From UBA1447 sp964627535 (GTDB taxonomy: Bacteria > Bacillota > Clostridia > Oscillospirales > Acutalibacteraceae), in the NCBI GenBank assembly GCA_964627535.1, contig CAZVJW010000013.1, positions 1 through 64,000 of the forward strand: DNA of 64,000 nucleotides. The letters run 5' to 3'. Positions 9,197 through 18,493 of the stretch are shown piece by piece. The position numbers and the translations under genes were made by a program. The notes under the pieces are model-generated. The model saw nothing but the letters and a program-made list of their open reading frames with translations. It did not search any database and was not told where the DNA came from. The stretch's first letter is position 1, and every line of letters starts with the position of its first letter.

Positions 9197-11326
9197 TTAT
9201 TTATCTTCCGCTTCTTTAATCAAATTACTATAACGGGCAAACCAATACGGCAGCAGGAAGAATGACCCGTCCTCCGCTGAGGTTCCGTTTCCGGAGTCTG
9301 CCCTGAAATGATTGCTGTCATCCCTGCCGACCCTGCGCTCGTCTGCCGGCAAAGGCGCAACAAGCTGTGCGGGTTCGCCCCACTCAGCCATCTCGGTGTT
9401 ATAAACAAGCTTTTTGCGGGTACTGTTGACGATTTGGTATTCAATAAGGCTCAGCGGAGTTTCACGCAGCGTTTGCACCGCTGCTTCAACATCGCAGTAC
9501 CGGCCCGTAAAAGCCCCGTAAATGAAGTTCCACAACGGTGTGCGTTCGATTTTTTCATACTGCCAATGGTGCTCAAGCCCCATGAAGACGACAGCACGCA
9601 GTGTCTCATCATGCTCGAGACGGAGCAGGGTGATTGTGCTTAAAAATCCCAAATTGTCGTCAATATGGCAGCCGTGGCCGTCTTGAATCTTGTGCTGGGC
9701 CACATTCAAAATGTAATGATGTTTCCTTATCAGATCTTTGTACTCGTTATTATAAACCTCATTGCCGGACATATGGTAAGCCGTTTTCAGAAACGACAGC
9801 AGTTCCAGCGAATTAACACCCTTTTCCTCAATCCACTTATTGTCATGATTCAATGAAGCAGGTGCCCAGTTTGCCCAGGTTGTTGGCAGACCGTCTTTGT
9901 CAACAAGTTTATAATCGTTTCTGATCATATGGTCAACCATGCCGCAAACAGCTTCTTTAATTTCTTTTTTCTCTGCATCACCGGCGCACAAATCATAGTA
10001 AAGCGAAAAGGCAAGGAAATGGCCGACCATTTCATCGCTCGAGGTTTCGCATTTCCACTCACAGGTACCGTCGGCGGTCAGGTCCCATTCCCAGTCGCCG
10101 TTGCCGAAACCGTCTTCACCGGGGCGGCGCACAGCGCGGGCGGTAAACCCCGGAATACCGGAAACTTTAGTGAGGTAAATCATCGCTTTTATTGACCTTC
10201 TTGCGTTCGCCAAGGCATCTTTTTTGCCGGTTACCGCATATCGAAAGGTTTCCGCCGCCGCATAACAGCCGGTCCAAAGCCCGTCATTGTCCGAAATATG
10301 AACGCTGCCCGTATTCAGGTCTTCATTTATCAACCCTCCCCTGCCGCAGACAAAACCGTCGCGGACATGATGGGCTTCGGTAGTTTTTTGGTAATGATCG
10401 GCTTTTTCTTTGAGTGTCATCATTCTGACGGATATTCTGCTGAGCCCCGCCGCGGTTGCCGCCCAAATGGTATCATCATCGTCCGAAACGGCAACTGCCG
10501 TCACATCGCTTGCCGGCACCCAGCGCTTGGCGCCAAGATATTTGAGCGCGCCTTTATCAAGGCAAATAACGCCGTTATCCGAAGCAAAGTATTTGCAGCC
10601 GTTTTTTGCAATTTGAATAGCGTTGATTTTTTCCGCCGGCAGCGTGTCAATTTCATTCGGGCCGATCCAATAATCCGTATTATCATATATATATAAACCT
10701 TCGTCCGTGCCGACCCAAAGGTGCCCACAGGAGTCAAACCTAATATCGTTCACGGCACACTTGGGCATGTCGGAGGTTTTCGGACAAACGCTTTTCCAGC
10801 GCGGGCGTTTGCAGCTGAGCCCCATAATGACGCTTTCTTCTGTCAGTACGAAAGGCATCTCTTCAAAAACAGTCAGCTTAAGACCGGTGCCGTCAACGGG
10901 TTTGGCAACCTGCCAGTCGCCGTTAACCAGGCGGTACAGCACTTCTTTTGTCAGTAAAAAGACGGTAGGGCCATCCTGGGCCATACCGACGATATCGCAG
11001 TTTTCGCCAAAAGACTTGACGAAAGATATTTTGTTGTTTTTGCAGGTATACAGCTTGGGGCCGCAGCCAATCCAAAGAAGACCGGAATCGTCGCAAAAAA
11101 GGCTTGTTACACTTGTGCCGGCACCCTTCCCCTCTACCGGCAGTGTTATGAACGCCTCACATTCGAAATACGCAAGACCCTTTGCCGTGCCTGCCCAAAA
11201 GCGGCCGTTTTTGTCAAACAAAACACAAAGGATTTCGTTTGACGGCAACCCGTTTTCAAGGGTAAAGAAATCTCTCGATCTTTGCGGGAAACTGCCCGAA
11301 CAGTAAAAGCTGTTCATCATTTCCAT
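9197..11326 (-). CDS. Beta-propeller plus alpha-helical-barrel protein, putative glycan-active
   Basis: I place the start at an ATG with GGAGG six bases upstream, downstream of a good promoter, giving about 709 residues; a longer upstream frame would begin before the predicted transcription start. The N-terminal 300 residues hold repeats like LPSNEILCVLFDKNGRFWAG, GHLWVGTDEGLYIYD and IWAATAAGLSRIS, the Reg_prop beta-propeller repeats usually found in periplasmic sensor parts of hybrid two-component systems. Here no membrane segment or kinase follows. The C-terminal 370 residues are helical with paired aromatic/acidic motifs (NDGLWTGCYAAAETFRYAV, GDWEWDLTADGTCEW), resembling an (alpha/alpha) barrel of glycosidases or lyases. 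There is no signal peptide. First gene of the mannosidase operon. The function is unknown; a carbohydrate-active role is inference. Confidence 0.7.
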   Translation of the reverse strand: MEMMNSFYCSGSFPQRSRDFFTLENGLPSNEILCVLFDKNGRFWAGTAKGLAYFECEAFITLPVEGKGAGTSVTSLFCDDSGLLWIGCGPKLYTCKNNKISFVKSFGENCDIVGMAQDGPTVFLLTKEVLYRLVNGDWQVAKPVDGTGLKLTVFEEMPFVLTEESVIMGLSCKRPRWKSVCPKTSDMPKCAVNDIRFDSCGHLWVGTDEGLYIYDNTDYWIGPNEIDTLPAEKINAIQIAKNGCKYFASDNGVICLDKGALKYLGAKRWVPASDVTAVAVSDDDDTIWAATAAGLSRISVRMMTLKEKADHYQKTTEAHHVRDGFVCGRGGLINEDLNTGSVHISDNDGLWTGCYAAAETFRYAVTGKKDALANARRSIKAMIYLTKVSGIPGFTARAVRRPGEDGFGNGDWEWDLTADGTCEWKCETSSDEMVGHFLAFSLYYDLCAGDAEKKEIKEAVCGMVDHMIRNDYKLVDKDGLPTTWANWAPASLNHDNKWIEEKGVNSLELLSFLKTAYHMSGNEVYNNEYKDLIRKHHYILNVAQHKIQDGHGCHIDDNLGFLSTITLLRLEHDETLRAVVFMGLEHHWQYEKIERTPLWNFIYGAFTGRYCDVEAAVQTLRETPLSLIEYQIVNSTRKKLVYNTEMAEWGEPAQLVAPLPADERRVGRDDSNHFRADSGNGTSAEDGSFFLLPYWFARYSNLIKEAEDK

Positions 11327-11380
11327 AATGCCTCCAAAATTATATTTCGACTGTTCCGCGCAAAGGCGTTTGTCTGAAAT

Positions 11381-11409
11381 ATTATAAGCGAACCGTAATT
11401 TATTTGCAA
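11381..11409 (-). promoter_or_regulatory. Sigma-A-type promoter of the mannosidase operon
   Basis: On the minus strand, TTGCAA, 17 bp, then TATAAT, ending about 55 bp before the chosen start codon. It fits transcription of the five-gene operon and rules against a start at the upstream in-frame codon near 11422. Confidence 0.65.
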
Positions 11410-11493
11410 GTCTTTCGCTCATGAAATAAGTTGCTTTTTAAATGAAAGCAGTGTAAGATATTTTTATATAATTTATATAAAAGGAGTTCTAAA

Positions 11494-12588
11494 ATGGAAA
11501 ACCTGTTACCTTTGAAAATGCTTAAAAATAGGGTTTGGAGAATTTACCTTGGCGGTATGCTGCTCGATGAATTAAGGGGTATTGAAGGCAGGGACGGATA
11601 CTTCCCGGAAGATTGGCTCGCATCGGTTGTTCAGGCAAACAATCCGCCCCACGAAAATCAGCCCGAGCGTGAAGGTTTGAGCATGGTTTTAACAGCGGAC
11701 GGCAAAACGGCTTACTTGAAGGATTTAATTGACCAAAACCCCGAAGGCTTACTCGGTGAAGAGCATATCAAAAATTTTGGCATCAATTTTGGCGTGCTGA
11801 CGAAGTTTTTGGATTCCGCCGAACGGCTGCCTATACAGGTTCACCCGGATAAAGCCGCAGCCAGCAAGCTGTTTAACTCCGATTACGGCAAAACCGAGGC
11901 ATGGTTCATCCTCGGCGGGCGCGAAATTAATGGGGAAAAGCCTTATATTCTCCTGGGTTTTAAAGAAGATGTCAATACGGAAATCCTGCGTGAGCTGTTT
12001 GATAAGCAGGATTTAAAGGGCATGGAAGCCCTGATGCACAAAGTGCCGGTCAAAACGGGCGAGGTATATATGATTATGGGCGGCACACCGCATGCGATAG
12101 GACCCGGATGCTTTCTTCTGGAAATTCAGGAGCCTACCGATTACACCATCAGCTTGGAAAAATGCAACACACTCGGTGAAAAGCTGCCCGATTTTTTATG
12201 TCATCAAGGTGTCGGTTTTGAAAAAATGTTCGACTGTTTCAATTACATCAACTATACCTTTGACAGTTTACTGGACGCGTTTAAACTGAACCCTGTTTTG
12301 TTGGAGAGCAACGACAGTTATATTTACACACAAATTATTTCATACGGCAATACCCCCTGCTTTTCGCTTAACAAACTTGAAATAAAGAAAAGTTTTACCC
12401 ATCCGTGTTTAGGCAAACCCTCTGCATTGGCGGTTGTCAGCGGAGCGGGAAATATAGCAGGCATAAAGGTTAAAAGCGGCGATTGTTTATTTGTACCGGC
12501 AATGGCAAACACCTTTGATATTACATGTGAAGGAAACGGTGTTTTTACGCTGCTCGAATGTCTTCCTCCATCATATTCTGAAAATTAA
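11494..12588 (+). CDS. manA: Mannose-6-phosphate isomerase, class I
   Basis: A 364-residue cupin-fold enzyme interconverting mannose 6-phosphate and fructose 6-phosphate. The zinc site motif appears as LPIQVHPDKAAA, with the following YGKTEAWFIL segment carrying the glutamate ligand, and GGTPHAIGPGCFLLEIQEPTDYT containing the later His and active-site region. Preceded by AAGGAG at good spacing. It is divergent from the mannosidase operon across a short shared upstream region, and would feed mannose released by the GH38 and GH92 enzymes into glycolysis. The length fits the short bacterial class I form. A dedicated mannose kinase is not seen in the window. Confidence 0.93.
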   Translation: MENLLPLKMLKNRVWRIYLGGMLLDELRGIEGRDGYFPEDWLASVVQANNPPHENQPEREGLSMVLTADGKTAYLKDLIDQNPEGLLGEEHIKNFGINFGVLTKFLDSAERLPIQVHPDKAAASKLFNSDYGKTEAWFILGGREINGEKPYILLGFKEDVNTEILRELFDKQDLKGMEALMHKVPVKTGEVYMIMGGTPHAIGPGCFLLEIQEPTDYTISLEKCNTLGEKLPDFLCHQGVGFEKMFDCFNYINYTFDSLLDAFKLNPVLLESNDSYIYTQIISYGNTPCFSLNKLEIKKSFTHPCLGKPSALAVVSGAGNIAGIKVKSGDCLFVPAMANTFDITCEGNGVFTLLECLPPSYSEN

Positions 12589-12633
12589 TCATAATAATTT
12601 TCTTTTTCACACAAACAATAGAGGAGGTTAGAA

Positions 12634-13533
12634 ATGGTTGACGTTATTAATATCACAAAAAAATACGGAAGTTTCACTGCCTTAAGCGGTCTTTCTTTTC
12701 ATGTCGAGAAATCATCAATATACGGTTTGGTCGGTTACAACGGAGCCGGTAAAACCACCCTTCTGAAAACAATAGCAGGTGTTTTCAAACCCGAGGTTGG
12801 CGAAGTTAAAATAGCGGGAGAGAATGTGTTTGAAAACGCCAATATTAAACAGAAGCTCTTTTATGTGCCCGACGATTTATATTTTCAACCTTATGCAAAT
12901 ATGGAAAAAATGGCACGCTTTTACAAGGGTTATTACCCAAATTTCAGTGCAACAACCTTCGACAATTTAACGGATTTGTTCGGGTTAGACAAAACAAAAC
13001 ACTTGAACGGATTTTCAAAGGGCATGCAAAGGCAGGCGGAAATGGTGCTCGGTATGGCAACCCATCCGGAAGTGCTTTTACTCGACGAAAGTTTTGACGG
13101 TTTGGATCCGGCAAAACGAAACATGGCAAAAAAACTTATACAGGAGTATTTAACAGAAAAAGAATGCGCAATTATTATTTCTTCCCACAACCTGCATGAG
13201 CTTGGAGATATCTGTGACCACATCGGGTTGATAAACGGGCAGAAAATTGTACTTGACTGTTCTGTGGATGAGATGAGCGGAAGCCGCAGCAAGTTCCGTG
13301 TTGTTTTTGACAGAGACATTGAAGAAACAGATTTTGAGGGAATTGAATTAAAACGCTTTGCCAAGGATGGCAAAATTATAACACTGACCGCACAGGGAGA
13401 CATAGAAGAACTAGAACATAAGCTGCGTTCTATGAACCCTATACTGCTCGAAACATTTCCGCTTTCGCTTGAAGAAATTTTTTTGGATGAAATGGAGGGT
13501 AAAGATTATGACCTCACAAAAATCTTCGCTTAG
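12634..13533 (+). CDS. ABC transporter ATP-binding protein
   Basis: A 299-residue ATPase with Walker A GYNGAGKTTL near residue 34, signature LNGFSKGMQRQ near residue 126, Walker B VLLLDESFDGLDP near residue 148 and the H-loop SSHNLHELGD. The C-terminal extension of 80 residues is of the type seen in YtrB/CcmA-like exporters. Ribosome binding site GAGGAGG. It overlaps the following permease gene by 26 bp, so the pair forms one exporter. Such pairs with a single large permease commonly export peptides, lipids or drugs, or remodel the cell envelope. The substrate is unknown. Confidence 0.92.
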   Translation: MVDVINITKKYGSFTALSGLSFHVEKSSIYGLVGYNGAGKTTLLKTIAGVFKPEVGEVKIAGENVFENANIKQKLFYVPDDLYFQPYANMEKMARFYKGYYPNFSATTFDNLTDLFGLDKTKHLNGFSKGMQRQAEMVLGMATHPEVLLLDESFDGLDPAKRNMAKKLIQEYLTEKECAIIISSHNLHELGDICDHIGLINGQKIVLDCSVDEMSGSRSKFRVVFDRDIEETDFEGIELKRFAKDGKIITLTAQGDIEELEHKLRSMNPILLETFPLSLEEIFLDEMEGKDYDLTKIFA

Positions 13534-15925
13534 CACATCCAGGTTCACCTTTCTCTCCGCACTGAAAGGGAATTTTATTTTACCGATGCTTAACTCGATA
13601 GTCCTTACCGTAATTGTTCCGGTTCTTTCCTTTTTTTCAATTAAAAACTTTGCTTCAAATTCGCAAGAATATCCTTATTCGGGTTTTGTTGAAAAATCTT
13701 CTGAAAAAATCACGGATTTATACAAATATCTGATTTTTAATCAATACAACCAAATATCTTTTAATGTATTGATACATTTGTCGGTAATTATATTTTCGAT
13801 TTTACTTGGCATTGTTCTGTTCCGGTTTATAGCAAGTAAAAAAACCGTTAATGTATTTTACAGCCTTGGTATTACCCGTAAAAATCTTTTTGTTTCCAAA
13901 TACATGGCAGGAATTCTGATGCTTGCCGTTTCTATCACTGTTCCTTTTATCGCCTGTCTTATTATTAACATCTCCGTTTTCGGTTCATCCGCCGAACTTT
14001 GGTCCGCAATTATTTTTCACATCATCGGTTATTGCGCGATTTCGCTGACAGCATTCAGTTTAACTGCCGCAATATTCAGCTGCGTTGGTACAATTATTGA
14101 AGGCATTACATTCTCCGGTATAATCCTGCTTGGCCCGACAATGGTTTTTTACAGCATTCAGTTTTTAATGAAAAAGCTTACGTTAGGGTCGCCCTATGGT
14201 CATTTTTATGACGCCGGTTATCAGGTTAATTCATTGGCAAATTCTTTGTCAAAGCTCAATCCCATTCTTTTCTTGTTTGAAAACGTCAAAAATATAGGAT
14301 TCCTTTCCAGGGAAAGTACCGAAAGTAAATTTGTATGGAATGCGCCCGACTACGGTAATACAATAATCTGGTTCTTTATATCCGCAGCTCTTTTCGGACT
14401 TGGAATATATTTTTTTCAAAAACGCAAAGCTGAAATTTGCGGCTTTCTCGGCATTAACAAACCGTTAAATTTTATTGTAATTTTCCTCATTGGATTTTTC
14501 GCATTAAGTGTTGCATTATCAATCAACAGTTCTGTTACCGCGGGATTAATTGTCGGGGTATTTATTTATATTTTTCTATATATGATTATTGATTTCGCGC
14601 TGATACGTAATTTAAAAGGATGGGTAAAAGGGTTTGTCAAATTGCCTGCTCACCTTGGCTTGGCACTGTTGATTGTGATTGTTTTTTCAACAGGACTTTT
14701 GGGATTTTCATCAAGAATACCAACCCTTGAAAAAATTGATAGTGCAGAGATTACTCCTGTGACTTATTCCGGATTACTCGACCCATATAATTCAAACGGC
14801 AACGGCGACGGAGAATTTATATATTCCGTCAGTACAGGCAAGCTGCTTGACGGATTAAAAAGCGAGCATGATCTTAAAACAGTCATTGACCTGCACAATC
14901 TTTTTATTCATGCCGGCAAATTAACTTCGGGTAATATTGATTATTCTTTAACTGCCGATAAACAGGTAACAAGTTCGGATGTAAAAATCATCTATCATTT
15001 AAAAAACGGAAGAACCGTTAACCGATACTATGATAAGGCCACATTGGAAATCATCAACTCCATGCTAACTATAGATAAAACTGACAGATACAATGAGTTA
15101 ATTATCCGCAACCTGACTGAACCGGCATCTGAAAGCGACAATGACGAAGTAAAAAAAATAAAGGATTTTTTCCAGAGTTCAGATTCGGAAATATCCGTTC
15201 TGCCTAACTTAATGAATGTTTCAAATGTGCTGACTCTTGACGCTGCCGGACGTGTGCAGCTCCTCGGCGCATTGGCAGCGGACTTAACCGGACAAACCGT
15301 CAGCGATCGATTTTTCCCCGTATCCCCTGCGCTGGGAGCCATCAGATTTTCAGCCGGCTACGACAGTACTGCTGATTATTATAAAAAGGATGCATACATA
15401 GAAACTGCAGCAGCGCCTGATTCAATTGCAGAATTTTCCGGCCAAACAACCTTTGGACTTTCTCAATACGGTTATGTCAGTATCGTTATAACCAAAGATA
15501 TGATTAATACTCTGAAATTTATAGAAAGCAATGGTTTCACGGAATACTTCAATAATGAACCCGGTACAGAATTTGCCGGTGTCAAAGTAATTTCAGCCAA
15601 AAGAGATACAAACGACTATTATTACTATGGCGGTGAATCTTTTCATTTTATGGGAGGATGGAGCAAAACATACAATGATTACAGCAGGTTTTCAAGCGCT
15701 TATAAAGTTACGGATAAAGCCGTTATAAATGAAATTGCAGAAAATTCACAAATATCGTATTTCAACAGCGCGGCAGGTTACTTTGTTAGATTTGAGCTGA
15801 AAAACAACGGCGGCAACACCACGATGTATATTCCCGCAAATAAGATGCCGCAAAGCGTAATAGACGCGGTTTCCTCTTTTATTGCAGTTGAACCGCAGTA
15901 TTCCGTTGATAAATACATGCCTTGA
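13508..15925 (+). CDS. ABC transporter permease with large extracellular domain
   Basis: About 805 residues from an ATG with GGAGGG eight bases upstream, inside the end of the ATPase gene. Roughly six N-terminal membrane segments (ILPMLNSIVLTVIVPVLSFF, LIHLSVIIFSILLGIVLFRF and others) are followed by further segments around residues 275-415. A soluble extracytoplasmic region of nearly 400 residues follows, rich in Asp, Ser and Tyr (YYYYGGESFHFMGGWSKTYN). There is no C-terminal membrane segment, which is unusual for FtsX/MacB-type permeases. I cannot assign it to a named transporter. With its ATPase partner it probably handles an envelope-related export or sensing task. The family is ABC-2-like by inference. 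Confidence 0.75.
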   Translation: MTSQKSSLSTSRFTFLSALKGNFILPMLNSIVLTVIVPVLSFFSIKNFASNSQEYPYSGFVEKSSEKITDLYKYLIFNQYNQISFNVLIHLSVIIFSILLGIVLFRFIASKKTVNVFYSLGITRKNLFVSKYMAGILMLAVSITVPFIACLIINISVFGSSAELWSAIIFHIIGYCAISLTAFSLTAAIFSCVGTIIEGITFSGIILLGPTMVFYSIQFLMKKLTLGSPYGHFYDAGYQVNSLANSLSKLNPILFLFENVKNIGFLSRESTESKFVWNAPDYGNTIIWFFISAALFGLGIYFFQKRKAEICGFLGINKPLNFIVIFLIGFFALSVALSINSSVTAGLIVGVFIYIFLYMIIDFALIRNLKGWVKGFVKLPAHLGLALLIVIVFSTGLLGFSSRIPTLEKIDSAEITPVTYSGLLDPYNSNGNGDGEFIYSVSTGKLLDGLKSEHDLKTVIDLHNLFIHAGKLTSGNIDYSLTADKQVTSSDVKIIYHLKNGRTVNRYYDKATLEIINSMLTIDKTDRYNELIIRNLTEPASESDNDEVKKIKDFFQSSDSEISVLPNLMNVSNVLTLDAAGRVQLLGALAADLTGQTVSDRFFPVSPALGAIRFSAGYDSTADYYKKDAYIETAAAPDSIAEFSGQTTFGLSQYGYVSIVITKDMINTLKFIESNGFTEYFNNEPGTEFAGVKVISAKRDTNDYYYYGGESFHFMGGWSKTYNDYSRFSSAYKVTDKAVINEIAENSQISYFNSAAGYFVRFELKNNGGNTTMYIPANKMPQSVIDAVSSFIAVEPQYSVDKYMP

Positions 15926-16000
15926 CAAACAGCCATTTCCGGTTCCGCTCTTTTCACATGCTATTATTTTTTAATTGCTATATAAATGGAGGGTTTAATA

Positions 16001-18319
16001 ATGACGGCATCAATAAAAAAGTTAGTCAGCGTTGTTTTAAGTTTGGTCATTTTTATCTCGGCAGCATTTCATGGTGTATTTCCCAAAAACGTTACAATGC
16101 CTGAGCTTAAACCCGGTGAGTACGGCCAATGGGTCTATCCGTTCATTGGCACGGGAGGCATACCATGGGCGTGTGCCATGCTTTTTCCCGGTGCAACCAC
16201 ACCTTTCGGTATGGTTAGATTAAGTCCGGACACAACGCTGCCGGGCGGACTCAGTATTTCAAAACTGGGTTCCGCAGGTTATTACTATGAAACGAACTTC
16301 CTTTGGGGATTCAGCCATACCAGACTTTCGGGAACAGGTGCTACCGATATGGGCCATTTCAGGGTCACGCCGTCTATCGGAAAATCAGATCCTGCCGACA
16401 GGCTGACAAGACCGCTTGTTTTTACACACGGGCAGGAGGAAGCAACTGCCGGCTATTATGCCGTCAACCTACCGTCGATTGACTGCCTGGCCGAACTTAC
16501 GGCGACAGATCATGTAGGCGTTCACCGCTATACATTCGGGACCGGCAAAGATTCGCACATTTTCATTGACGCGACAAGCTTCCTCTCGGGCGGAAAAGCC
16601 ACTGAGGGAAAAGTTTTTATCAATTCCGAGACGATGGAAGTCACGGGTGAAGCACGCGTTTTCACAGATTTTACAGGCAGATACGGCGGACTCAAGGGAT
16701 ATTTCGTTGCAAAATTCAATACGCCCTTTCAATCATACGCGACTTGGAGCGATGGTGTCTGCACCGAAAGCAGCACCGAATCGAATGGCACAGGCAATGA
16801 CACGGGAGCCGACATTAACTTCGGCAACATCAAAGATCAGCCGGTTGAGCTGAAAGTCGGCATCAGCTTTGTAAGCCTTGAAAACGCAAGGGAAAACCTT
16901 AACGCTGAAGCCGGAGCGCTTGATTTTGAAGGTGTAAGAGACACCGCCCGCAAGACATGGGATACCTCGCTTTCCAGCATAAAAATCGAATCCCCTAACA
17001 CTGAAGTTAAGACCATTTTCTATACCGCCTTGTACCATTCCATGATCATGCCCACCGACTTTACCGATGTCAACGGGCAATATCTCGGATTCGAAGAGCA
17101 GGTCGGAACAGCCGAAGGCTTCACTTATCGCACCGATATGTCAATTTGGGATACTTACAGAACCGAGCACCCGCTGCTTAATTTAATAGCCCCTGACATA
17201 CAGCGGGATTGCCTGAAAAGCCTTGTCCGTATGGCACGCATTGACGGGGAATTGCCGCGCTGGCCTTCCGGAGCCGGAGAGACAGGCTCCATGTTCGGTA
17301 CGCCGGCGGATATGGTTATTGCGGAAAGTTATCTGAAAGGGATTACGGATTTCGAAGTTGAAGAAGCATATTCATTTATGAAAGAGACCGCCCTTGGAAC
17401 TTCAGCGAGCAGCAGCCGCCGCGCCGACATTCAAGCTTTAAACAAATACGGATATGTCCCGGCGGACACTGAAGACATTTCCGTTAGCAAAACGCTCGAA
17501 TTAGCCTGGGCTGACGGCAGCATAGCACTTTTAGCACAAGCACTTGGCAAAACCGCAGATGCTGCTTTATTTACAGATAAATCCATGGACTATAAAAACC
17601 TGTGGAATTCTGAGACGAAATACTTTCAGGGACGTTTCATCGACGGATCATGGGTGGAACCGTTATTACCAAACTTTATAAGTTATTATGACGAGATTTT
17701 ACCCAAAAAAGTTTCGGATGCTTACTGTGAAGGCGGAGCGCGCCACTGGAGATGGTCGGCTCCGCAGGATACAACCGGGTTGATCGCCCTTTTCGGGAAG
17801 AATTACTTTATAAGCGAACTCGATAAATTTATGGCTGATGCCAGTAAAAACCGCGCAGCTGTTTTACCCGGTTCCGGTTACTGGCAAGGCAACCAGCATG
17901 ATATACATGCTCTTTTTCTATTTGATGACGCCGGACGCCCGGATTTAACACAAAAATGGGCCCGCTGGGCACTTGCCGAACGCCACAGCACGGATGTGGA
18001 CGGCCTTGACGGCAATGACGACGGGGGAACTTTGAGCTCATGGTATGTTTTTTCCGCGATGGGTTTTTACCCTGTTGCAGGGACAGACCGTTATTGGATC
18101 GGTTCGCCAAATGTCGACAAAGCCGAGATAAACCTTGGCACCGGAAAAACGCTCACTGTCATTGCCGAAAATCAATCAGCCGATAACATCTATGTTCAAA
18201 GTGTAACCCTGAACGGCGTGAAGCTCGATAAACCGTCAATCGTACATTCGCAGATTGCAGGCGGCGGAACCCTGACGTTTATAATGGGCCCATCCCCTGC
18301 GGTAAACGGAGGATTTTAA
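16001..18319 (+). CDS. Secreted GH92 alpha-mannosidase
   Basis: About 772 residues from an ATG with GGAGGG seven bases upstream. An N-terminal hydrophobic signal (LVSVVLSLVIFISAAFHGVF) directs export. GH92 landmarks are clear: YPFIGTGGIPWACAMLFPGATT near the start with PFGMVRLSPDT, the GYYYETNFLWGFSHTRLSGTG block, EGGARHWRWSAPQDTTGL, and the C-terminal GNDDGGTLSSWYVFSAMGFYPV with the catalytic acidic residues. GH92 enzymes are calcium-dependent exo-alpha-mannosidases acting on N-glycans and yeast mannan. This one would trim glycans outside the cell, with the products finished by the cytoplasmic GH38 enzyme. The usual GNEPSHH motif is GNQHDIH here. Confidence 0.93.
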   Translation: MTASIKKLVSVVLSLVIFISAAFHGVFPKNVTMPELKPGEYGQWVYPFIGTGGIPWACAMLFPGATTPFGMVRLSPDTTLPGGLSISKLGSAGYYYETNFLWGFSHTRLSGTGATDMGHFRVTPSIGKSDPADRLTRPLVFTHGQEEATAGYYAVNLPSIDCLAELTATDHVGVHRYTFGTGKDSHIFIDATSFLSGGKATEGKVFINSETMEVTGEARVFTDFTGRYGGLKGYFVAKFNTPFQSYATWSDGVCTESSTESNGTGNDTGADINFGNIKDQPVELKVGISFVSLENARENLNAEAGALDFEGVRDTARKTWDTSLSSIKIESPNTEVKTIFYTALYHSMIMPTDFTDVNGQYLGFEEQVGTAEGFTYRTDMSIWDTYRTEHPLLNLIAPDIQRDCLKSLVRMARIDGELPRWPSGAGETGSMFGTPADMVIAESYLKGITDFEVEEAYSFMKETALGTSASSSRRADIQALNKYGYVPADTEDISVSKTLELAWADGSIALLAQALGKTADAALFTDKSMDYKNLWNSETKYFQGRFIDGSWVEPLLPNFISYYDEILPKKVSDAYCEGGARHWRWSAPQDTTGLIALFGKNYFISELDKFMADASKNRAAVLPGSGYWQGNQHDIHALFLFDDAGRPDLTQKWARWALAERHSTDVDGLDGNDDGGTLSSWYVFSAMGFYPVAGTDRYWIGSPNVDKAEINLGTGKTLTVIAENQSADNIYVQSVTLNGVKLDKPSIVHSQIAGGGTLTFIMGPSPAVNGGF

Positions 18320-18396
18320 CGAACCCGACCGATTTCAAGCTGAGTATTTCCGGGGAAAGATGCCGTATATTGTGAAGTATGCGGCAACGATCTTCA

Positions 18397-18424
18397 CATA
18401 GAGGTTTATAATCGGGATTAGTAT
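18397..18424 (+). repeat. Right-end fragment of the MITE-like repeat
   Basis: The block CATAGAGGTTTATAATCGGG followed by ATTAGTAT matches the right end of the elements at 38891 and 41278. The left part is not recognisable, so this is a truncated or diverged copy. Confidence 0.6.
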
Positions 18425-18432
18425 GACATCCC

Positions 18433-18477
18433 AAAAAATACAGCGGTTCCAGAAAAACGGAATCGCTGTATTTTTTT
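18433..18477. terminator. Bidirectional terminator between GH92 and pruA
   Basis: AAAAAATACAGCGGTTCC and GGAATCGCTGTATTTTTTT form a stem of about 18 bp with A- and T-tracts on opposite sides, between two convergent genes. Confidence 0.85.
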
Positions 18478-18493
18478 ACTTCCCTTGATTTGT

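Noticed and set aside
10707..11306. Plus-strand open frame of 199 codons
   Set aside because: Antisense to the beta-propeller gene, no ribosome binding site, and low-complexity Ser/Pro composition.
12933..13403. Minus-strand open frame of 156 codons
   Set aside because: Lies within the ABC ATPase gene on the other strand; Ser-rich shadow translation.
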